From positions 62,001 to 126,000 of the forward strand of contig CABUGV010000003.1 of NCBI GenBank assembly GCA_902491215.1: 64,000 nucleotides of DNA, in the 5' to 3' direction. Under the pieces are notes generated by a model. That model saw only the letters and a list, made by a program, of their open reading frames with translations, searched no databases and had not been told where the DNA came from. The translations under genes and the position numbers were made by a program. Positions 54,902 through 63,583 of the stretch are shown one piece after another. This DNA comes from 43-108 sp001915545. GTDB taxonomy: Bacteria; Bacteroidota; Bacteroidia; Bacteroidales; Bacteroidaceae. Positions within the stretch are counted from its first letter, which is position 1; each line of letters starts with the position of its first letter.

Positions 54902-54928
54902 AGGCTTTTTTTATATCAGAAAAAGCCT
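54902..54928. repeat. A/T-rich hairpin
   Basis: AGGCTTTTT (54902-54910) pairs with AAAAAGCCT (54920-54928). It could be a weak terminator; the rest of 54753-55030 shows no gene. Confidence 0.5.
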
Positions 54929-54998
54929 CACCTTTGTAACCGTTATCCTGAAAACAATCTTTTTACCTTAAAAAAACTAATACCTATTGAACATACTG

Positions 54999-55029
54999 AA
55001 AACGCGTCTTTGTGATAAAGACGCGTTTT
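54999..55029 (-). terminator. Terminator of the lipid-kinase-like gene
   Basis: A 13-bp perfect stem, AAAACGCGTCTTT (54999-55011) with its complement at 55017-55029 and a 5-base loop. Confidence 0.88.
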
Positions 55030-55030
55030 T

Positions 55031-56083
55031 TTAATTTTTACCGGTAAGTTTCTTTTTTATGTTTCTGTTGAACTTTTGTATCTGCTGGTTACGTTTCTGT
55101 ATCATTACCTCTGACTTCATGTACATGTCGTTGAAATGTTCAACAATCATGTTCTGAAGATTTCCTGCTACATCTTTCCAGCCTTCGCTGTCGCTGCATA
55201 CACACTTGAGCGCATTCGGCACAATCTCGACGCAGATATCCTTGTCGGTCATTATCGGATCGCCGTCGTAGTGTATTACACCTGGTTTCTCGCGGTGAAC
55301 CATGAGTTTTCGGCATCTGAAGCTCTTTATTCGGCTGTTCTGGTCGATGGTTCCGTTGAATAGCTGTATGGCTATCGTTGGGGCATCGATAACTGTGAAT
55401 GGTTCAATGATGGTCACGTCCATAAGGCCGTCGCTGACTGAAGCCTTAGGCGCAATGTAGGCGTTGTTGCCGTATTGCGATGCATTGGCACATGATATGA
55501 GAAATGCTTTGTGTACTCTGTGCTCCTCTTTGTCGTCAATTAACTCGATGTCGTATGTCTCGGGATTGTAGTTGAGTCCGCTGCGCAGAATGTTTTCAAT
55601 ATATGTCATAGGACCTCGGCGTCCTGCCTGGGCGAACTTCATGGATATGAAGGCGTCGAACCCCATTCCGCATGTGCAGAAAAAAGGAATGTTGTTGACC
55701 TTTCCATAATCCATCGTGCGTATGTTCATTCTGTTGAGCATGGCTATGGCGCGTGAAGACTCCATAGGTATGTGCAGATGGCGGGCTAGGCCGTTGCCCG
55801 AACCGCAAGGTATTATGGCCAGTGCAGTGTCGGTGTTGACAAGAGCCTTGGCCGTTTCGTTCACTGTGCCGTCGCCTCCGACAGCGCAGACCACCGAAAC
55901 GTTGTCGGCGGCGGCCTTGGCCGCTATTTCAGTTGCGTGGCCCTGGTATTCAGTCTTGCAGATATCGAATGATGTGTATATGTTCTTGTCAAGAAGCCTG
56001 TTGATCTGATCAACGATGTGCTCTTTTCCGGTTGTTCCTGATTTTGGGTTTATAATGAATACAGCTTTTTTGTTCTCGTTCAT
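55031..56083 (-). CDS. Diacylglycerol/sphingosine kinase-like lipid kinase
   Basis: 350 residues. The DAGK catalytic motifs are INPKSGTTGK at the start, VGGDGTVNETAKAL near residue 70 and CGSGNGLARHLHIP near 95, with the C-terminal beta domain (FNGTIDQNSRIKSFR, HYDGDP). A basic tail of about 45 residues follows. The family phosphorylates diacylglycerol or sphingoid bases. It is divergent from serine palmitoyltransferase, separated by 287 bases, so a sphingoid or ceramide substrate is plausible but not shown. Confidence 0.85.
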   Translation of the reverse strand: MNENKKAVFIINPKSGTTGKEHIVDQINRLLDKNIYTSFDICKTEYQGHATEIAAKAAADNVSVVCAVGGDGTVNETAKALVNTDTALAIIPCGSGNGLARHLHIPMESSRAIAMLNRMNIRTMDYGKVNNIPFFCTCGMGFDAFISMKFAQAGRRGPMTYIENILRSGLNYNPETYDIELIDDKEEHRVHKAFLISCANASQYGNNAYIAPKASVSDGLMDVTIIEPFTVIDAPTIAIQLFNGTIDQNSRIKSFRCRKLMVHREKPGVIHYDGDPIMTDKDICVEIVPNALKCVCSDSEGWKDVAGNLQNMIVEHFNDMYMKSEVMIQKRNQQIQKFNRNIKKKLTGKN

Positions 56084-56200
56084 AAAGATATATACTGCAG
56101 ATTAATATACATGTGATACGTTACAAAGTTACTATTTTTACATGTCGTCTTGAAATATTGTACTATCAGTTTTTGTCTGTGGAGCATATTTTTTGAATAA

Positions 56201-56234
56201 TTTGAACAAAAACAATTTTTTTATATTAACTTTG
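56201..56234 (+). promoter_or_regulatory. Promoter of serine palmitoyltransferase
   Basis: TTTG at 56201-56204 and TAACTTTG at 56227-56234 (TAnnTTTG), 22 bases apart: a near-canonical Bacteroidales promoter. Transcription would begin near 56241, leaving a leader of about 130 bases. Confidence 0.7.
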
Positions 56235-56298
56235 CAGCCTGCCTTGATGTATGGGCAGGTAATAAAAAATTAGATTAAACATTAATATTGTGAGATAG

Positions 56299-56351
56299 CT
56301 TTCGGGTTTCGTGTAAGCTTGTGTCAAACAGGATTCAGGCTCGCCCGAAAG
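56299..56351 (+). promoter_or_regulatory. Leader hairpin before serine palmitoyltransferase
   Basis: CTTTCGGG (56299-56306) pairs with CCCGAAAG (56344-56351), ending 19 bases before the start codon. It may control translation; no known riboswitch is recognised. Confidence 0.4.
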
Positions 56352-56370
56352 TGTGCACAAAAAAATGACT

Positions 56371-57558
56371 ATGGGTTTATTACAAGAGAAATTAAGTAAG
56401 TATAGAGAACCTCAGAAATACATGGCTATGGGGGTTTATCCTTACTTTAGGGAAATTGACAGTCATCAGGACACAGTGGTGACAATGAGTGGCAAGAAGG
56501 TGCTTATGTTCGGTTCAAACTCATACATGGGTTTGACTTACGACAAGCGTATCGTTGAGGCGGCGATCAATGCCACCAAGAAGTATGGCACCGGATGTGC
56601 AGGTTCGAGATTCCTCAATGGTACACTCGACCTCCATATACAGCTCGAGCATGAGCTTGCAGAGTTCGTCGGAAAGGACGAGGCTCTGGTGTATTCAACA
56701 GGATTTACTGTAAACGAAGGTGTTGTTTCTTGTCTTACAGGAAGAAACGACTACATCCTTGGAGATGACAGAGACCATGCTTCTATTGTTGACGGACGTC
56801 GTCTTTCATATTCGACTTTCCTTCACTACAAGCACAATGACATGGCCGACCTTGAGCGCGAGCTCAAGAGATGCCGTCCTGAAGCCATCAAGCTTATTGT
56901 TACTGACGGACTTTTCTCTATGGAAGGTGACCTTGCGAAACTTCCTGAAATCGTAGAGCTCAAGAAGAAGTACAATGCTTCTATTCTTGTTGACGAAGCT
57001 CACGGTATCGGTGTCTTCGGACGCAACGGACGCGGTACTTGCGACCACTTCGGTGTTACAGACGATGTTGACCTCATCATGGGTACATTCAGTAAGTCGC
57101 TCGCATCTATCGGAGGTTTCATCGCTTCTGACAAAGATACAATCAACTGGTTGAGACACAACTCAAGAACATACATATTCAGTGCCAGCAACACTCCTGC
57201 AGCTACAGCTGCTGCAATGGAGGCTCTGCACATCATACAGCAGGAGCCTGAGCGTCAGGAAAACCTCTGGAAGGTTACAAACTATGCTCTTAAGCTCTTC
57301 AAGGAAGCTGGATTTGAGATCGGTGATACAGAAAGCCCTATCATTCCGCTTTATGTTCATGATGTTGCAAAGACATTCGAAGTTACTAAGCTTGCATTTG
57401 ACAACGGAATTTTCATCAACCCTGTAATTCCGCCAGCATGTGCTCCTCAGGATACACTCGTACGTGTTGCTCTCATGGCTACACATACATTCGAGCAGGT
57501 TGAGACATGTGTGGAAGTTCTCTCAAAGTGCTTCAAGCAGCTTGGAATACTTAAATAA
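56371..57558 (+). CDS. spt: Serine palmitoyltransferase
   Basis: 395 residues from MGLLQEKLSK, the usual Bacteroides start; upstream in-frame starts add six residues. It is an alpha-oxoamine synthase (PLP) with Lys242 in GTFSKSLASIGG as Schiff-base residue, Asp208 in LVDEAHG and His136 near DDRDHASIVDG. It condenses serine with palmitoyl-CoA to start sphingolipid synthesis, a hallmark of Bacteroidales. A stand-alone gene with its own promoter and terminator. Confidence 0.93.
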   Translation: MGLLQEKLSKYREPQKYMAMGVYPYFREIDSHQDTVVTMSGKKVLMFGSNSYMGLTYDKRIVEAAINATKKYGTGCAGSRFLNGTLDLHIQLEHELAEFVGKDEALVYSTGFTVNEGVVSCLTGRNDYILGDDRDHASIVDGRRLSYSTFLHYKHNDMADLERELKRCRPEAIKLIVTDGLFSMEGDLAKLPEIVELKKKYNASILVDEAHGIGVFGRNGRGTCDHFGVTDDVDLIMGTFSKSLASIGGFIASDKDTINWLRHNSRTYIFSASNTPAATAAAMEALHIIQQEPERQENLWKVTNYALKLFKEAGFEIGDTESPIIPLYVHDVAKTFEVTKLAFDNGIFINPVIPPACAPQDTLVRVALMATHTFEQVETCVEVLSKCFKQLGILK

Positions 57559-57589
57559 TCAAGAACCTTTAGTTTGATAGATTATATCG

Positions 57590-57631
57590 CATCCGGACAA
57601 GATTGAAAAATTTTGTTCGGATGTTTTTTTT
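57590..57631 (+). terminator. Terminator of spt
   Basis: CATCCGGACAA (57590-57600) pairs with 57613-57623 (one G-U pair), then a run of eight T. The following 57632-57771 shows nothing. Confidence 0.88.
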
Positions 57632-57771
57632 GTGTTTAAGCGGTTTGCTGCATTTCAGCAGAAAAGTTGCCCGTAATAAGATGAGTTTGGATTGATGTTG
57701 TGAGGCCAAATGGGTGACAATACTCAACTTTAGAGAGTATGAATTTTAAATCTGAACATCATAAAATACTG

Positions 57772-57817
57772 AAAAGGTCGTATCATTACCCAATTTAGGA
57801 GATTGATACGACCTTTT
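57772..57817 (-). terminator. Terminator of the S9 peptidase gene
   Basis: A 14-bp perfect stem, AAAAGGTCGTATCA (57772-57785) with its complement at 57804-57817. Confidence 0.85.
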
Positions 57818-57925
57818 TAGTATAGTGTTTACATATCAATAGCTTTTCTGATAGGACACTTTTTCAGTTTTGAGATAAGCTTATGATATTTTTTATACAC
57901 AGCTGTAGGAAAACGTGAATCCTTG

Positions 57926-60478
57926 TCACTGTAAACGTTTTTCAGGATAAATGTCATTCCACCATTCTGGAGAATCCTGAAGCCATTTGGCAAACCATGC
58001 CATAATGCTGTTGTGCCATAAGGTGCGTTTTGTGTAGTCTGCCACAAAATGGTCCTCTCCGTCAACCTGAATAAACTCTACGGGTTTGCCCAAAATTTTC
58101 AGAGCGTTGTAGAGCTGTATGCTTTCTCCAACAGGAACATTTGTGTCGGCTGTGCCATGCAGCAGTAGAAGAGGGGTATTGATTTTGTCAGCATTGAACA
58201 ATGAACCTTGTTCTGTGAAAAGTTCTGGATTGCTCCACGGATAACTTTGTGCGGCCGCTACTGCATTGTAGCCTACACCCCAATAACCTTCGCCCCAATA
58301 GCTTGTGACATTGCTGATGCCGGCATGAGACACTGCGGCTGCGAACAAGTCTGTTCTGGTTTGAAGATATTGGGTCATAAAACCTCCGTATGAAGCTCCA
58401 ATACATCCTATCTTGTTTTCATTGACAAATGGATGCTCCTTGCAGAACTGGCGAGTTCCTTCAATAATGTCGTCTGCTGTACGCTTTCCCCAGGCGTTTA
58501 CGTGGCGTGCGGAGAATTCCTGACCGTAACCGATGGTTCCGCTTGGGTTTACTACATAAACAACATAATTGCGTGAAGCGAACAGTTGAGCTGCGTATGG
58601 CGTGTCGAGCGAACGTGTTGTAGGCGTAGTTCCTCCGTAATAGTATACAATTAGAGGGTAGTTTTTAGTTTCATCAAATTCTGGCGGCAGACAATAATAT
58701 CCTTCTATCGTTGTTCCGTCGGAGGCTGTGAAGTTCCAGGGCTTTATTTCACCCATTTCGATTTCTGCTATTGATTCAGAATATGGGTCTGCTATCAATG
58801 TTGTCCTTTCTTTCTTCATGTCAAACATATAGCCGGCTGAACTGCTGCTTGCAGTGACACTTGTATATGCCGCATAAGGTGCATTGTAAGCCAATGAAAA
58901 GCTGCGGACGCAATCTCCCTCCAATGGAAGTTTTTCGTAACGGCCATTTTTCGGGTCGTATCTGTATATAGGTTCTTTGTCACCGTCGCTTGTCTTGAAG
59001 TAAATGCAATTGTCGTAGCGGTTCCATTGCAGAAATGAAACAGTCGGTGCAAAGTCTTTGGTAATTGGATTTATCTTCTTTGTCGCACAGTCCAGTATGA
59101 AAGCCTGTGTGTCGTAATTGTTGGCAATGGGATGTGAACCGCAGTTTTTGCCGATTCCGTCAAAAGCCTCAGGTCCGCCGGTAATAATAACCTTGTCTGC
59201 TTCTGGTGAGAAAGATGCTCCTCCCATAAAAGCATCGCTTACAATAAGTGTATCTATGCGCCTTGTCTGCAAATCCATACGGTAAAGGGAAGATTTGCTG
59301 AATGGCCATTTGTCGGGTGTAGATTCGCTCATTCCGTAGAGCATGTATCTTCCGTCATCACTTATGTCGTGCAGTATGGATGAGCGGAGTCCGTAAGTAA
59401 GGCGTTCTCTCAATCCTGTGCCGATGTCGTATCGGGATATAAACCATCTGTTACGCGTGTTCGGCACTCTGTCTGATGGACTTAACAGACGGTGAACCGG
59501 TTTTTTGTCTCCTTCGATTGTTTCGTGTAGTGAGAAGAATAGTGATTTCTCATCTGGCGACCATCTGAAGCTTTCTTCTGGAACATTGTCGGCTATAACT
59601 TCCTCCTGTAGCGTTTTAGGATCGATTGTTATGATTTTAACTCCATTGTCGGATGTGGCTGTATAGTAAAGTTGAGACGTCTTTGGTGTCCAATTCAGAT
59701 TTTTTGAGCCTTGTGTAAATGTTGCAAGCTTTTTGCCGCTTTTAACTTCAGATAGTATGGTGTATGTATTGCTTCTTTTCAGATCATATTTGTCTGTGTA
59801 CTGTGTAAGGAGGTATTTCCCGTCGGGAGATATGCTTACTCTGGATACGCGGTTGCCGAATACCGTATTAGGTAAAAGGAATCGTCCTTTTATGTCCGGC
59901 CCGCATGATATAGACACAGTTGAATCGGACTTGGCATCCCATTCTGCTGACATTGCAACTTCTGTAGTATCTTGCGGTTCCAGCAGAATTTTAATTGCAA
60001 CATTGTATGTAACTCCGGGTTCCATGCGTAATGCCGTGGTACATTCCTGCGCCTTGGCAATGGAGTCCTCTCTGCTTTGTTTGTCGGCACAGCGGGTTCC
60101 GTCAATGTAAACCTCCATTCTGTTTGGAGTCTTGAACTTTAGGTCTGCATTGACAAATCGGTCGGTGCGGATTCTCGTATGCAGTACGCAGATGCTGTAC
60201 TCTTTGTTCTGAGAAACCGGTATAGTAAACAAGCCTGTTGTATCGGCCATCAGTTCTGTAGAATTCTTGTCGGCTGTGTTTTCTAATGAAACCATCGATT
60301 CAAGCAGAATTTTTTCCAGCTGATGTTTCTGGCCTCTTACGTCTATGGAGTCGGTAAATAACGGTTTGTGCACCTCAATGGGGTGGTGCATTCTCAATTT
60401 TGTAAGATTGTCGGCTCCTGCCATGCCGGCTATTCCGCAAAGGATGGCAGTAATAAGTAAGTTTTTTCTATTCGTCAT
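57926..60478 (-). CDS. Secreted S9-family (prolyl oligopeptidase/DPP-like) peptidase
   Basis: 850 residues with a signal peptide (about 1-22). A long beta-rich N-terminal region with propeller repeats (WSPDEKSLFFS, SISPDGKYLLTQY, DGRYMLYG) is followed by the alpha/beta-hydrolase domain: GASYGGFMTQY with the nucleophile Ser, HGTADTNVP with the Asp and GEDHFVADY with the His. It would cut peptides, probably near proline, in the periplasm. The N-terminal extension (about 25-200) is longer than in classical DPP4. Confidence 0.92.
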   Translation of the reverse strand: MTNRKNLLITAILCGIAGMAGADNLTKLRMHHPIEVHKPLFTDSIDVRGQKHQLEKILLESMVSLENTADKNSTELMADTTGLFTIPVSQNKEYSICVLHTRIRTDRFVNADLKFKTPNRMEVYIDGTRCADKQSREDSIAKAQECTTALRMEPGVTYNVAIKILLEPQDTTEVAMSAEWDAKSDSTVSISCGPDIKGRFLLPNTVFGNRVSRVSISPDGKYLLTQYTDKYDLKRSNTYTILSEVKSGKKLATFTQGSKNLNWTPKTSQLYYTATSDNGVKIITIDPKTLQEEVIADNVPEESFRWSPDEKSLFFSLHETIEGDKKPVHRLLSPSDRVPNTRNRWFISRYDIGTGLRERLTYGLRSSILHDISDDGRYMLYGMSESTPDKWPFSKSSLYRMDLQTRRIDTLIVSDAFMGGASFSPEADKVIITGGPEAFDGIGKNCGSHPIANNYDTQAFILDCATKKINPITKDFAPTVSFLQWNRYDNCIYFKTSDGDKEPIYRYDPKNGRYEKLPLEGDCVRSFSLAYNAPYAAYTSVTASSSSAGYMFDMKKERTTLIADPYSESIAEIEMGEIKPWNFTASDGTTIEGYYCLPPEFDETKNYPLIVYYYGGTTPTTRSLDTPYAAQLFASRNYVVYVVNPSGTIGYGQEFSARHVNAWGKRTADDIIEGTRQFCKEHPFVNENKIGCIGASYGGFMTQYLQTRTDLFAAAVSHAGISNVTSYWGEGYWGVGYNAVAAAQSYPWSNPELFTEQGSLFNADKINTPLLLLHGTADTNVPVGESIQLYNALKILGKPVEFIQVDGEDHFVADYTKRTLWHNSIMAWFAKWLQDSPEWWNDIYPEKRLQ

Positions 60479-60914
60479 TTTGTATTGGTGAGTTTTGATT
60501 TTATTTCAGATAATCTTTTTCAGTATTCATTTTTTCAAAATCTTATATCAAGAAATTGTCCTGAAAGGGAGTGAATCTAGCTGCTGTGTGATAGATTGTA
60601 TATAAGTGTGTTATGTGTGTATGTCGATGATGCTTATGATAGGATAAGGAAATGGAAATCTTTCGTAAAAGACTGTATTATTGTATAATGCAAATAGATT
60701 CATAGTATAAATAGGTTTGGGAAATATTTATGCAGATCATATTCCTGATACAAAGATATGGAAACTCACTTGAACTCTTTGTTTTTTAATAGAATAATGT
60801 TGCCTGATTCTGCAATTAAATATAAAAGCTTTGCTGGTTTTGTTTTTTGTGGCATGTTGGATATCCCCAGTTTGTATTTAAAACAATCAGTGCTGAGCCA
60901 TTTACCTTGTTTTA
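60479..60914. other. AT-rich intergenic region between the S9 peptidase and aspS
   Basis: No gene supported; short frames here are A/T-rich and unlike their neighbours in codon use. It contains the divergent promoters. Confidence 0.45.
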
Positions 60915-60945
60915 TTGGTATTTCACAAGATTTTCTATACCTTTG
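60915..60945 (+). promoter_or_regulatory. Promoter of aspS
   Basis: TTGG (60915-60918) and TACCTTTG (60938-60945, TAnnTTTG) with about 20 bases between; the start codon is 33 bases after the -7 box. Confidence 0.65.
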
Positions 60946-60978
60946 CATATTAGCAAACATTTATAACATATATATATT

Positions 60979-62745
60979 ATGTACAGAACTCAAACTTGCG
61001 GTGAGCTGCGCATTTCGGATGCCGGCAAGACCGTCACTTTGGCCGGATGGGTCCAGAGGGTACGCAAAATGGGAGGTATGACATTCGTCGACCTTCGCGA
61101 CCGCTATGGCATCACTCAGCTCGTGTTCAACGAGGAGCAGAATGCCGAACTGTGCGAAAGAGCAAACAAGCTCGGACGTGAATATGTGATTCAGGTAAGC
61201 GGTACTGTGAACGAACGCTACAGCAAGAATGCAAATATTCCTACTGGCGACATTGAAATCATCGTGGACAAGCTGACGGTGCTCAATGCATCGGAAGTAC
61301 CTCCGTTTACAATTGAGGACAACAGCGACGGTGGCGACGACATCAGAATGAAGTACAGATATCTCGATTTGAGACGTTCGTGCGTAAGAAAGAATCTTGA
61401 GCTTCGCCACGAGATGTGCATTGCTGTGAGAAACTATCTGAGCAACCTTGGATTCCTTGAGGTTGAAACTCCTATGCTTATCGGTTCTACTCCAGAAGGT
61501 GCGAGAGATTTCGTGGTACCTTCAAGAATGAATCCTGGACAGTTCTATGCTCTTCCGCAGAGCCCTCAGACATTGAAGCAGCTTCTCATGGTAGCAGGCT
61601 TCGACAGATACTTCCAGATTGTGAAGTGTTTCCGCGATGAGGACCTCAGAGCTGACCGTCAGCCGGAGTTCACTCAGATCGACTGCGAAATGAGTTTCGT
61701 TACTCAGGAAGACATCATACAGACTTTCGAAGGTATGGCCAAGTATCTGTTCAAGACTATACGTGGTGTAGAATTCGACAAGCCTTTCCTGCGTCTGCCA
61801 TGGGCTGAGGCCATGAAGCGTTTCGGTTCTGACAAACCGGATATGCGTTTCGGCATGGAGTTCGTTGAACTTATGGATGTGTTCAAGGGCAAGGGTGATT
61901 TTGCTGTATTCAACGATGCTGAGTACATCGGAGGTATATGTGCAACTGGATGTGCTTCTTATACACGCAAGCAGATGGATCAGCTTACAGACTTTGTCAA
62001 GAGACCTCAGATCGGTGCAAAGGGACTTGTTTATGCAAGAGTTCAGGAGGAAGGTTCTGTCAAGTCGAGCGTCGACAAGTTCTACTCAGAGGATGTGCTT
62101 GCAGCACTCAAGGAGAAGATGCAGGCTGCTCCTGGCGACCTCATTCTCATCTTGAGCGGTGCAGACGCTATGAAGACAAGAAAGCAACTCTGCGAATTGC
62201 GTCTTGAAATGGGTGAGAGACTCGGTCTTCGCGACAAGAATAAGTTCGCTCTTCTTTGGGTAACAGAGTTCCCTATGTTTGAGTGGAGCGACGAGGAAGG
62301 CAGACTTATGGCTATGCACCATCCGTTCACTCATCCTATGGACGAGGATATTCCTTTGCTTGACACTGATCCGGCAGCTGTAAGAGCCGATGCTTACGAT
62401 ATGGTATGCAACGGTATCGAAGTCGGCGGTGGTTCAATACGTATACATGATCCTAAGCTTCAGGAGAAGATGTTCGAGATTCTCGGATTCACTCCAGAGA
62501 GAGCTCAGGAGCAGTTCGGCTTCTTGATGAACGCCTTCAAGTACGGTGCTCCTCCTCATGGAGGTCTTGCTTACGGTCTTGACAGATGGGTAAGTATCTT
62601 TGCCGGACTTGACAGTATACGCGACTGTATTGCATTCCCTAAGAACAACAGCGGACGCGACGTCATGCTTGATGCTCCTGCGTGCATCGATCAGAAACAG
62701 CTTGACGAACTTTGTCTGAAGGTTGATCTGCCTGAAGACAAATGA
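60979..62745 (+). CDS. aspS: Aspartyl-tRNA synthetase
   Basis: 588 residues. An OB-fold anticodon domain (about 1-110) opens with YRTQTCGELRI. The class II core has GSTPEGARDFVVPSR, the QSPQTLKQLLM loop, FRDEDLRADRQPEFTQID (motif 2) and GGLAYGLDRWVSIFAG (motif 3). The bacterial GAD insertion lies in between. It is bracketed by a promoter and a strong terminator. Confidence 0.97.
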   Translation: MYRTQTCGELRISDAGKTVTLAGWVQRVRKMGGMTFVDLRDRYGITQLVFNEEQNAELCERANKLGREYVIQVSGTVNERYSKNANIPTGDIEIIVDKLTVLNASEVPPFTIEDNSDGGDDIRMKYRYLDLRRSCVRKNLELRHEMCIAVRNYLSNLGFLEVETPMLIGSTPEGARDFVVPSRMNPGQFYALPQSPQTLKQLLMVAGFDRYFQIVKCFRDEDLRADRQPEFTQIDCEMSFVTQEDIIQTFEGMAKYLFKTIRGVEFDKPFLRLPWAEAMKRFGSDKPDMRFGMEFVELMDVFKGKGDFAVFNDAEYIGGICATGCASYTRKQMDQLTDFVKRPQIGAKGLVYARVQEEGSVKSSVDKFYSEDVLAALKEKMQAAPGDLILILSGADAMKTRKQLCELRLEMGERLGLRDKNKFALLWVTEFPMFEWSDEEGRLMAMHHPFTHPMDEDIPLLDTDPAAVRADAYDMVCNGIEVGGGSIRIHDPKLQEKMFEILGFTPERAQEQFGFLMNAFKYGAPPHGGLAYGLDRWVSIFAGLDSIRDCIAFPKNNSGRDVMLDAPACIDQKQLDELCLKVDLPEDK

Positions 62746-62796
62746 TGCGTACAGCATGTTGACTAAAGCAGATTTATTTTTACATGATTGATAACT

Positions 62797-62848
62797 GAAG
62801 CCGTGTGCGCAGGATTTTTCATTCGACTGCGCATACGGCTTCTTTTTT
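62797..62848 (+). terminator. Terminator of aspS
   Basis: A 16-bp stem, GAAGCCGTGTGCGCAG (62797-62812) with 62827-62842 (one G-U pair), then six T. Confidence 0.9.
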
Positions 62849-62902
62849 CAGGCAAATGAAGCGATGTCTTTGCTTCTCGGATTCATATAAGACTTTTGAC
62901 AA

Positions 62903-63505
62903 ATGAAAATTCTACACATGTCCGACACTCACGGCTTGCATGGAAAGCTGGGAAATCTGCCCGATGCCGATGTTGTAGTGCATTCGGGCGACCTGAGCTT
63001 CAGCGGTTCTGTGTATGAAGCGGAGGATTTCATAAGGTGGTTTTCGTCTTTGCCGTACAGACACAAGGTGTTCATTGCCGGCAACCACGACTCTTGCTTC
63101 TGTGATGCTGAGGTTACAGGACTTCCTGACAATGTGCATTATCTATGCAACTCGTCGGTGATTATCGAAGGTGTGAAGCTGTACGGTATGCCGATGTTCA
63201 TGGAAGATTTGGCAGACGGCAGTTATGACAGGAACATTCGTGCAATTCCTGAAGACACAGATGTGCTGATTACGCATCAGCCTCCTTACAAGATTCTGGA
63301 TTTTTCGGAAAACAGACATTATGGCGACAAGGGTATATGGAAACGTGTTATGGAAGTTGCGCCTCGTTTCCATCTTTTCGGTCATATACATAATGCCTAT
63401 AACATGTATACGTTTAAGCAGGTTGCTTTTTCGAATGCCTCGCTTGTGGACAACGACTATGAACTTTGTCGTGAGCCGAGGCTTCTTGAGGTCACAGAAA
63501 AATAG
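62903..63505 (+). CDS. Calcineurin-like metallophosphoesterase
   Basis: 200 residues with all family metal-binding motifs in order: MSDTHG (7-12), HSGDLS, AGNHDS, LITHQPP and FGHIHN. It is a cytosolic small phosphoesterase of the type related to YfcE/MPPED; the substrate is unknown. It is followed at once by a terminator. Confidence 0.9.
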   Translation: MKILHMSDTHGLHGKLGNLPDADVVVHSGDLSFSGSVYEAEDFIRWFSSLPYRHKVFIAGNHDSCFCDAEVTGLPDNVHYLCNSSVIIEGVKLYGMPMFMEDLADGSYDRNIRAIPEDTDVLITHQPPYKILDFSENRHYGDKGIWKRVMEVAPRFHLFGHIHNAYNMYTFKQVAFSNASLVDNDYELCREPRLLEVTEK

Positions 63506-63547
63506 AAACCGGCATGCACATTCAGTATTTTTGATGCATGCCGGTTT
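63506..63547. terminator. Bidirectional terminator
   Basis: A 13-bp perfect stem, AAACCGGCATGCA (63506-63518) with its complement at 63535-63547, between convergent genes. Confidence 0.88.
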
Positions 63548-63583
63548 CTGTTATATAGAGAATATTAAGATATCAGCTTTCAA

